A DNA stretch of 64,000 nucleotides from Simmondsia chinensis. Taxonomy: Eukaryota > Streptophyta > Magnoliopsida > Caryophyllales > Simmondsiaceae. Location: positions 25,551,438 to 25,615,437 of the forward strand of contig JAGTTD010000001.1 in assembly GCA_018398585.1 (NCBI GenBank), written 5' to 3'. Of this stretch, positions 56,191 to 64,000 are shown piece by piece. Under the pieces are notes generated by a model, which saw only the letters and a program-made list of their open reading frames with translations, did not search any database and was not told where the DNA came from. Position 1 is the stretch's first letter. Every line of letters starts with the position of its first letter. The position numbers were made by a program, and so were the translations under genes.

Positions 56191-58396
56191 ATGAGCTCGG
56201 GTGCCAACAGCCATAACTCTTCCTACTATCGGCGTGTTTTAGATAATCCTGCAGTTCCCAATAGGCTAGAAGATATTTTATCTCCTATGAATCAGTGATC
56301 TGTTATTGCATCGCCTCTATTCGCGTATGTATATGTGTTCTTTGATTCATGTTATACTTATGAGGGTGATTTTAATGTAGATTAAAAAATGGTTCAGGGT
56401 AAAAGTAGGACTCGAAGTATGAATCAAGACGATCAAGCCAAAAACTAGCCTTCCACTTCCGGTCTCACGTCTAATCTTGCTTCTAATGTCATAACTTTTA
56501 ATGAAGCTAGAGTGCGGGTGAAATTCACACACATTGCGGATATTAGACCTTTTAAACGGTTTGCCCAACGTTATTCGAATGTAGAGAAGATAACTTTTAT
56601 TAGAGAGAAGTACTATTTTCCTTCGGAGTACGAAATTTGGGCTCCTAAGGAAACTGATTGTATACTATTTCCCCCTCGGCACGACTGTTTTGCTGTGACG
56701 CTGGAGTCTTTGAGTGCTGGGCTTAGGTGTCCACTTCCTTTTTTGTGTCTAATTTATTGGACCAGTATACCATGTGCCCTACTGAATTGACCCCTGATGG
56801 TCTTTCAAATGTTTACTTGTTTTGTTCTGACGAGGCTTTTGGTTATTTATTTAAAGTCAAAAAGAGCTGAAGCACCTTTTCTTTCGAAAGTCGCGGGAGT
56901 TGGCGTTTTATTAAGGACAATCCGTCCAACCTTAGGACTTGGTTGAACAAGTTTTTCTAGGTTCGACCACCTACTCTTCATAGTTATCCTATGGTGTGGC
57001 ATAAACTAACCCGTGCCCCAAGACCATGCTCGGAAGAGTTGGCTCCTGCAGATTAGGCAATTATTAACTATTTATGCACGAATTTTAATGGAGAACATTT
57101 CGTAGCCACTCGCTCACTTCTTAGTAAGGAGATAGTGCTTGCAAAGGCTAGGTTAAGCGGGAGATCTTTTCTAGGAATATGCATCTCGAACGTTTGACTT
57201 CTTTTATTAGATTATTTCATTTTTTACAATATAATGGTGAGTGTTTACTGTTTTTAACTCTTGTTGCTATTTCTTTTATTAATGCTGCCGAGGAAGTAGA
57301 AAACTTGAATATCGCCCGCTACTTGGTTTCGGACTCTCCTCAAGGCAGCTCGGAGCATACTGATATGGGCGTTTCTGCCGAACCCTCGGTACAGCCTCCT
57401 CCTGAAGACCCCCATCTTCTTGTTGCATAACTAGTTTCTGAGGGTGAAGGCATTGCTTGGTGTCGCCTACGCAGCGGCATTAACAACTACCTCCTCTAAA
57501 GTCGGTCTACTCAGTTAGGCTTACATCAGGAAGGCAGGAACGTTTGGGCATGTTCCGAGTCGGTGCAAAACCTCGCTGTACTCGATGCACCTATTGTCGT
57601 TCATTTGCCGCCACGTCCTCTCACTCCTTCCGTGAAAGATTTTCCTATGGAAGAGACCTCAGCTCACGGGGAAAATACTTCTACTTTCCCCTGTCCTCTA
57701 ACAGATTTTGTGTCTTTGCATAGAGTTTTTGAAAAGCTGTCACCTTCTTAGACCATTCGTCCTAAGAGTTCTTTCACCCTGTCAGAGGTGATGACTCATG
57801 CTTACTTTGTACATTCTTCTACTTCTCTTTCTTCTTGTTAGTGTTATTGTTTACTTTTGGTGTGTTTATATGGCTTATTTTTGGAGCTTCTAGGTGTCGT
57901 AGGTTATTTGAGTCAAATGGCCTCATCTTATACATACGCCATGGCTCGTCGTCAGAACCTTTAAGAGGAGCTGCAAGCTATTCGAAGTGCATCTTTGAGG
58001 AAACAAGAATACTTTCATCATGAAGTGGAGCAGCTTCAAAGAAGGTTGGATGAGGTGCGGGCTGATAGTTGTCGTCAAGTGAGAGATTTACGTAATACGA
58101 ATTTGCAGCGTGACAATCTTCGAGCTGCACTTCTTTGAGCTCACGAGGAGGCCATTGCTACTTTTAAGTCCAGCTCTAAATTCCTGATCACCCAAAGTGG
58201 CTTTTATTGGGCCGGCATGGATTCAGCGTTTGCTTGCTCATACCAAAAGCTCAGTGACGGTGGTCCCAACTTTACTCAACCTATGGTAGATTCTTCAATC
58301 TCTTAAATTACTAATAAGATTAATAAGGAGTTATCTTAGAGGGATGCTTCTCCCTCTGCTGGAGGTAATGCTCATTCCCGATCTTCGGTCTTATGA
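56191..58396 (+). pseudogene. Antisense extra ORF of Tat element, Transposase_28-like
   Basis: The ATG at 56191 gives MSSGANSHNSSYYRR. The same frame, with stops at 56296 and later, gives YYFPSEYEIWAPKETDC and FAVTLESLSAGLRCPLPFLC near 56690-56745. That resembles the PF04195 'putative gypsy type transposon' proteins (pattern: V-x-LExLxAGLRFPLHPF). A frameshift leads to PTELTPDGLSNVYLF near 56770. A Pro/Ser-rich middle (57330-57760) with several stops follows. A coiled-coil part (YFHHEVEQLQRRLDEVRADS near 58010) leads to EEAIATFKSSSKFLI near 58150, the usual tail. It lies downstream of the Tat integrase in the opposite sense. Function is unknown even for intact members. Confidence 0.62.
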
Positions 58397-58609
58397 GATT
58401 ATAGTTTTCTTTTAGTTTCTCTTCTTTTCTTGTTGGTGGTGTGATGATTTTATTGGCTCTATGATGAATAAACACGGGTGATGGTATCTTGATATGTGAG
58501 AAGCTTGTATGTTCAAATGGGATGTTTGTTTTGCAAATGGGTACGCTTCACTTTGTATGAAAATGTATGGTTTTGTGATATGTTTGAATGTATGGCAGTA
58601 CTTTAGCAG

Positions 58610-59300
58610 GAGTAGGATAGCCTTTTTAACAGGTGAATAGTTGTGTTGTTTAATTAACAACATCGTATTATTTTGTATCCTTGATAAGTATATGGTACCT
58701 CTTTTTTAATAGGTGAAGAGTTGTATCGTTAATTGACAACCTCATGTTGTATTGTTTAGTACCGCCCATGAGCATACGGTAGCTCTCTTTTTAACAGGTG
58801 AATAGTTGTGTCGTTTAATTAACAACATCATGTTGTTTTGTTTAGTACCATCGATGGGTATATGGTAGCTCTCTTTTTAACAGATGAAGAATTGTATAGT
58901 TAACTGACAACGTCATGTTGTGTTGTTTCGTACCGTCCGTGAGTATACAATAGCTTTCTTTTTAAGAGGTGATGAGTCATGTTGTTTTGTTTCATACTGT
59001 CGATGGGTATATGGTAGCTCGCTTTTTAACAGATGAAGCATTGTATAGTTAATTGACAACCTCATGTTGTGTTGTTTCGTACCGTCAATGAGTATACGGT
59101 AGCTTTCTTTTTTACAGGTAAAGAGTTGTGCCGTTTAATTAACAACATCATATTGTTTTGTTTCGTACCATCGATGAGTATATGGTAGCTCTCTTTTTAA
59201 CAGATGAAGAATTGTATAGTTAATTGACAACCTCATGTTGTGCTGTTTCGTACCATCGATGCGTATACGGTAGCTTTCTTTTTAACCGGTGAAAAGTCAT
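58610..59300. repeat. 85-bp tandem array with alternating units
   Basis: About eight units of roughly 85 bp (one shortened to about 64 bp near 58960-59015). Two unit types alternate: GTGAATAGTTGTGTCGTTTA and GATGAAGAATTGTATAGTTA. Each holds small palindromes such as TACCGT...ACGGTA and GTTGT...ACAAC. Confidence 0.85.
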
Positions 59301-59376
59301 GTGTTGTTTCATGTCATTGACAAGTGTATGCTTACAATAGGAGAATGATGCCACCTTGAATGACCATACCTTTAAC

Positions 59377-59525
59377 AGGCAAATGGTTGCACCCTGAATA
59401 GGTGAATGGTTGCACCCCTAATAGATGAATGGTTGAACCTTTAGTAGGTGAATAGTTGCACCCTTAGTAGGTGAATGGCTACACCCTTGGTAGGTGAATG
59501 GTTCCACCCTTGGTAGATGAATGAG
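59377..59525. repeat. 23-bp minisatellite
   Basis: About six units of AGGTGAATGGTTGCACCC + TTAGT. It adjoins the 85-bp array, shares the GGTGAATAG core with it, and may have arisen from it. Confidence 0.82.
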
Positions 59526-59760
59526 TGTATCTCCCTGCTTTTTTGTTTTGTTGTTTATGACTTCATTTACCTACGATCCCCGGAGTGACCAATATCTATC
59601 CAGTTAAGTTTATCTCTCGATATTCAACAAAAAGAGAAAACTTCTAGGCTTTACATAATCACTGTCGCATTTATTCAAAGTGCATTTACAAACTTACAAG
59701 ACAGCTAAGGTACGTTTACACGAAAAGAAAGGTCATTATATGCCCAAAGATGTGGCGTAA

Positions 59761-60960
59761 TTATGGGTAATAGTTTCTGAGGTTCTGCACATTCCAGCTC
59801 CTGGAGATCTCAGTTCCATCTAGCCAGCATAATTGATAACTTCCCTCTCTTAAGACTCGGATTACTTTGTAAGGACCTTCCCAGTTAAGTGTGTGTTTTT
59901 TAAATTCTGCGCCTTTTCTTGCAGCTTTTGTGCATCTTAAAACGAAGTCCCCCACCTGAAATTGTCGTGGCTTAACTTCACGATAAAAATATTTTGCCAT
60001 TGCTTGTTTTTGTGATGCCATTTGAAATAAAGATTCAGATGGGACCTCCTTGACTAAATCTAGAGAGTTTCCATTAGTGCCACGTTTTCTTCTGGATGGT
60101 AATACTTGACACGGAACGTAGGGTTCTATATTTCTTTTGACAAGATAGCTTTTGCTCCATTTATTAGCATAAAAGGGGTTTCTCCAGTTGCTCATTTTGC
60201 AGTGGTTTGGCAATACCATCGTATACTGGGCAGCTCTTCGACCCATAAAGTTTTTGCTTTATCTAAACTACTTTGAATGCCCTTCAGTATTTCCTTGTTA
60301 GCTACCTCTATCTATCCATTACTTTATGAGTGGGCTATGGCAGAAAAATGAAGACTGATTCCCACCTCTTTGCGTTAAGCTTGAAACCTGGTTGAGCCGA
60401 ACTGGGATCCATTATCTGCCAGAAGTATTTCGAATACTCCAAAGCGGGTAATAATATTTGTCCACAGGAAGCATTGTGCTACTTGATCTATTATTTTTGC
60501 CACTGGTTTGGCTTCAACCAATTTAGTGAATGGCTGCTATCACGAATTTGCTTGTCCTGAGGGTAAGGGGAAGACACCCAATATATCAATTTCCCACTAT
60601 GCAAAAGGTAGCAGATTGTTCAAAATTGGTAGAGTGGCAAGAGGCGCATGATAAATTGGGGCAAATCATTAGCACGCTTTACAATGATGTACTAACTCTT
60701 TGGCATCTTTTTTCAAGGTGGGCCAAGAATATCCCACTTGCAAAGTTTTATTTGTAAGTGCCTGTCTCCTAAAATGCCCTACAAATTTGCCTTTGTGAAT
60801 TTATTCTGGAATCTCTCGTCCTTCATTTGTTTCTACACATTTGAGTAGGGATGAGAGTGAGATCGCTTGTAAAGCCGGTCTTCTATAAGCACAAATCGAG
60901 AGGCTTATCGTCTTAACTCCTTAGGCTCAAGAGGATCCAAAGGTTAGCTTACGTGGAGGA
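59761..60960 (-). pseudogene. pol: Tat integrase
   Basis: The core has FTKLVEAKPVAKIIDQVA near 60530, TRFGVFEILLADNGSQFG near 60430 (the second catalytic Asp is kept), HFSAIAHS near 60340 and EVANKEILKGIQSSLDKAK near 60300; the first contains stops. The C-terminal part from 60246 is open for 161 residues, with AKYFYREVKPRQFQVGDFVL near 60000, LNWEGPYKVIRVLREGSYQL near 59880 and SRSWNVQNLRNYYP at the end. These are standard Tat motifs, without a chromodomain. The zinc-binding N-terminus is degraded between 60960 and 60560. Confidence 0.87.
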
Positions 60961-61229
60961 GATATTCAATTACTTGCCGTGTCCAATCGGGTGACATTCC
61001 GAGATAATCTACTTTCTTTGCGATTTCCCCTGCAGAATCTCGTGGGTATATCTGTTTGATCACCACCTCTATGTTTTCTGTACTTGCTTGACGAGAGCTA
61101 GCTAACTTGCTCAACTTATCAGTTACGTGATTATCACTCCTATCGGTGTAATTTACCTCTACCCTTACAATGTTTGCAGCCAGTTCTTGAAATATTTTAA
61201 GTTATCTGAGCATGTTGGGCTCCTTAGCC

Positions 61230-61823
61230 TCACATTCTCCATTTACCTGGCTAACTATCATCTGTGAGTCACTGCCGAAATTCTTACAGAACGAGTAAGA
61301 CCAACTCCATGCATTAAGGCCTCGCACTCAGTTTCATTATTCGTTAGCGGTAGTGGAAACGTAGGGCGTAACGATATGTTACCCCTTCAGGATCTCGAAT
61401 GTTAATTCCAGCTCTCAAACCCTCTTGGCATAAAGAACCGTCTACAAATATGTTCCATATTGGGAATTTTTCCAATGTCTGAGCACTTGAATTGTCAATC
61501 TTTCATTTCTTTTCCTTAGTAACATTTTCTGGCTCGAAGCTTGGCTCTCCCTTGAAATTACATTCAGTAAGGAAGTCTGCCAGGGCTTGTGCTTTTATGG
61601 AAGTTCTTGGTAGATTATGTAAGTCATATTCTGATAACTCTATAGCCCAAGCTAATAATCGTCCCGAACATTCTAACTTTGATAATAGTATCTTGATAGG
61701 TTGATTTGTTAGTATACTTATAGTATGTGCTTGAAAGTAAGGTCGAAGTTCTCTCGAGGCCAGTATAATGGCACACATCATTTTTTCTAATGGAGGATAT
61801 CTTAATTTGGCCTCTTTTAACAC
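61230..61823 (-). pseudogene. pol: Tat dual RNase H domains
   Basis: RNase H1 on 61823-61503 reads KEAKLRYPPLEKMMCAIILA, ELRPYFQAHTISILTNQPI and KAQALADFLTECN, as in Tat pol. After a stop the second RNase H begins WNIFVDGSLCQEGLRAGINI near 61465 and DPEGVTYRYALRF near 61405. Its DGS carries the first catalytic Asp. It then decays with stops to about 61230. The duplicated RNase H is diagnostic of the Tat lineage. Confidence 0.85.
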
Positions 61824-62840
61824 TTGGCTAACAAAATATTTCAGGATCTATCCTTTCGAACGATTGGCTGCTAGAACTGTGTCAATGCTCTTATTTGTGG
61901 CCGCTACATATAAAATCTAGATCTCACCTGGATTTTGCCATAGAGGGAAGATGTGCAAGATGTTCTTTGACATGTTGGAATGGATGTTCACACTCTTAAT
62001 CCCATAGCTGACCCCTTTTTTCCTTAGCACTCGAAAGAACGGGAATGCTTTTTCGGCAGATTTACTGATAAATCTATTGAGTGTGGCTAACTGTCCCATA
62101 AGTCACTGTATGATGTTAATATTTTTTTTGGAGTTCCCATTTTTTGAATGGCTTTTATTTTTACCAGATTGGCCTCAATCCCTCGAACACTAACGATTTA
62201 ACCCAAAAATGTTCTCATCGTATGTCGAATGAACACTTGTTGGGATTTAGTTTCATTTGATATTCCTGTAGGATCTGCAGAGTCTCCTGTAAGTCTGTTG
62301 TGTGATTTTCTTTCGCGCATGACTTGATAATCACATCATCAACATAAACTTCCATATTGTGTCCAGTTTGTTGTGTGAATACGTTGTAACCAACCGCTGA
62401 TAAGTCACACCTACGTTCTTTAAGCCAAAGGGCATCACCTTGTAATAGTAGGTTCCATTGTTCGCAACAAATGATGTTTTCTCCTCATCTTTCTGATCCA
62501 TTTTTATCTGGTGGTAGCCTGAGAAAGCATCTGTAAAACTGAATAACTCGTGTCTTGCTGTAGAGTCCACCAGTTGGTCAATCTTGGGGAGGGGATAGGA
62601 ATCTTTTGGGCAGAATTTGCTCATATATGTGAAATCGATACACATTCTCAAAGTTCCATTTAGTGTTTTCACCAACACCACATTAGCCAACCATTCAAGA
62701 TATCTAACTTCTTTTATAAATTCGGATCGTAGTAGTTTATTTACCTTTGCTTTGATGGCTTCCCATCTTTCAATGCAAAAGTTTCTTTTCTTTTGTTTTA
62801 TAGGGGAAGTTCCTGCTAAAACTTTTAGTTTATGGACCAT
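61824..62840 (-). pseudogene. pol: Tat reverse transcriptase
   Basis: The open part 62840-62331 has LANVVLVKTLNGTLRMCIDF, CPKDSYPLPKIDQLVDST, FTDAFSGYHQIKMDQKDEEK and YYYKVMPFGLKNVGVTYQRL. A frameshift just before about 62390 puts the catalytic block NMEVYVDDVIIKS in another frame; YVDD itself is intact. Connection motifs MGQLATLNRFISKSAEKAFP lie at 62099-62040. Stops occur at 62100 and beyond. It would have copied element RNA into DNA. Confidence 0.88.
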
Positions 62841-63111
62841 AATGTCTGGATTAATTTCTGTCCTCTCATTAGTGTCATATGCAAAGACGTCTCAGTATTA
62901 CTTTAATAACAAAGCCAATTCTTTCTTTATTTCCTCTGACAGCCAATACCCTACTCTTATAATTTTTCTTTCCTCCACTTCTATCTCTTCTAATTTTCTC
63001 CAGTCCTAGTCTGAGTTGTCAATTCACTTTCCTCGGAAAAGCCCAAGTTCCCCTATACCTACCATGGATGTGACTTTGCAATTATCATTTTTCAGTGAGG
63101 CGTAATAGCAT
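62841..63111 (-). other. Tat protease-RT linker
   Basis: The minus-strand frame continues from protease into RT, with VFAYDTNERTEINPDIM near 62880-62835 (family pattern: DVFAWxxxDMPGIDPxI) and stops near 63030 and 62890. It is part of the same polyprotein; there is no separate gene. Confidence 0.6.
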
Positions 63112-63573
63112 TCACAAGCTGCTTTTTTGGTTTCCTCGAACGGCCATTATTTCTCCTTTGTTCGATTCAAATTTCATCAGCAGGTGATAGATAAAAATTA
63201 AGGCTCGTATGCAATTTAAAGCAGGTGGACCAAATATTACGTTATAAGGGGAAGGTAAATCCATAACTAGGAATTCCATCCTGGTTTTATTAGTAGCCTT
63301 TAGTCCTCGAAATACAACGTTCATGGCAACTGCTCCTAGTCGTTTGACCGCTTCCCCTTTGAAGCCCACTACAGGGTAGTGAACCGGAGAAATTTCACAA
63401 TCTGGCATTTTCATTTGTTCAAAACACTGGTAGAAGAGTACGTTTACCGCACTTCCTTGATCCACTAACACCCGGTGCACACAATACTTCTCCATTTGAA
63501 GGGTGATAACTAGTGGATCATCATGTGGGATACAAACGTCACTCAAGTCTTCCTCATTGAAAGTGATTTCCAA
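63112..63573 (-). pseudogene. pol: Tat aspartic protease
   Basis: 153 residues are open on the minus strand. ITFNEEDLSDVCIPHDDPLV and RVLVDQGSAVNVLFYQCF contain the active site (VDxGS, here DQG). VVGFKGEAVKRLGAVAMNVV, PSPYNVIFGPPALNCIRA and YHLLMKFESNKGEIMAVRGN follow the Tat pattern throughout. The FGPPALN segment has Pro where most members have Arg (GRPxLN). It is in line with RT downstream. Confidence 0.9.
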
Positions 63574-64000
63574 GAGGGGTCGGATTCTTTTTACCCTTTC
63601 TTTTTCCGATTTAGATGAGCAAACCCAGATGTCAAGTCCGAGATATCATGTCAATCATCTTTTTAGGTTGTTCTATCAATTCCCTTAAAGGTATCGGTAG
63701 TAGTGCTTGACTATCTAGTTCCTTTGACTATGGACCGAGGTTAGCTACTCTAGCGTGATCGTCTCGGGCTTGTTTGCTTCTAACATGACATTCTTCCATT
63801 GTATGGCCGTAGAATTGATGGTGGTCGCACCACTTTGACTTGGCCTGTGAATTGAAGGGCGTTTTCGACCCTTAGGACATTCTCTTAAAAGGAAAAGATC
63901 GATGCATAAATTTTTCTTGTATCTCGTAAGTAAAATGTCCTATAGGTCTCCGCACTTGCATTTTCGATTTTAAGCTCATTTCTAGTGGCCTTGGCCTTTT
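63574..64000 (-). pseudogene. gag: Tat gag C-terminal part with zinc knuckle
   Basis: The minus strand gives KWCDHHQFYGHTMEECHVR near 63840-63785, the Tat zinc-knuckle-like motif (family pattern: YCxFHxxxGHxTEEC). It is followed by KQARDDHARVANLG, a stop, and ELIEQPKKMIDMISR near 63680 leading to the protease. The start of gag lies beyond the right edge. Confidence 0.78.

Larger units (their letters stand above)
59526..64000 (-). mobile_element. Tat-lineage Ty3/gypsy pol and gag end, running off the right edge
   Basis: Integrase, second RNase H, first RNase H, RT, protease and gag zinc knuckle follow from left to right, so the element is minus-oriented. Two RNase H domains and the integrase C-terminus define the Tat lineage. 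The arrays and the antisense ORF to the left sit where its 3' region should be. Neither LTR is identified in the window. Confidence 0.85.

Overview
The window reads as nuclear heterochromatin of a flowering plant, most likely pericentromeric. No intact host gene is visible. Almost all recognisable sequence is LTR retrotransposon of plant-specific lineages (Ty1/copia with very long LTRs, Reina-like and Tekay-like chromoviruses, Athila, Ogre/Tat), plus one RTE-type LINE. PBS sites complementary to plant initiator tRNA-Met and tRNA-Asp, TATA boxes inside LTRs, 5-bp target duplications and AT-rich tandem arrays all fit this. Every coding region carries stops or frameshifts, so I call all of them pseudogenes.

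Left part (1-18.6 kb). A minus-strand Ty1/copia element (copia-1) runs from beyond the left edge to its roughly 3-kb 5' LTR ending at 11801. A Reina-like chromovirus (gypsy-A, 1728-7468, minus) is inserted in its gag. The copia-1 LTR also holds a GC-rich segment that looks like a Tat-type LTR. A minus-strand Ogre/Tat protease fragment (11802-12950) is followed by a second Reina-like chromovirus on the plus strand (gypsy-B, 12951-18641).

Middle (18.6-37.9 kb). A plus-strand RTE LINE is cut near its C-terminus by the LTR of a second copia element (copia-2, plus), a relative of copia-1. Copia-2 holds a non-autonomous LTR element (N1, TSD CTCAG) and, in its leader, a solo LTR (TSD ATTAA). Next come a coiled-coil ORF remnant, an Ogre-type integrase C-terminus fused to Tekay-like RT/RNase H, and gag-protease remains with their LTR. 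That LTR is split by N2 (TSD TTTAG), a relative of N1 that carries a PTB-like RNA-recognition motif. An Athila-like LTR fragment with a tRNA-Asp PBS follows.

Right part (37.9-64 kb). About 3 kb without a recognised gene leads to a 30-bp tandem array. That array is split by a 10.5-kb Athila element (41261-51760, minus). Beyond Athila lie the rest of the array, an F-box pseudogene (plus), a 76-bp array of hairpin-forming units, a plus-strand ORF remnant of the 'putative gypsy-type transposon' (Transposase_28) kind with a coiled-coil tail, 85-bp and 23-bp arrays, and then a minus-strand Tat-lineage pol (integrase, two RNase H domains, RT, protease, gag zinc knuckle) running off the right edge. 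The simplest reading is one large Tat element whose long 3' region holds tandem arrays and an antisense extra ORF. Whether the F-box segment belongs to it is open.

The most notable items are the RRM inside N2, the N1/N2 family itself, the antisense ORF and hairpin array downstream of the Tat integrase, the F-box pseudogene between arrays, and the C-to-T pattern of stop codons in gypsy-B.
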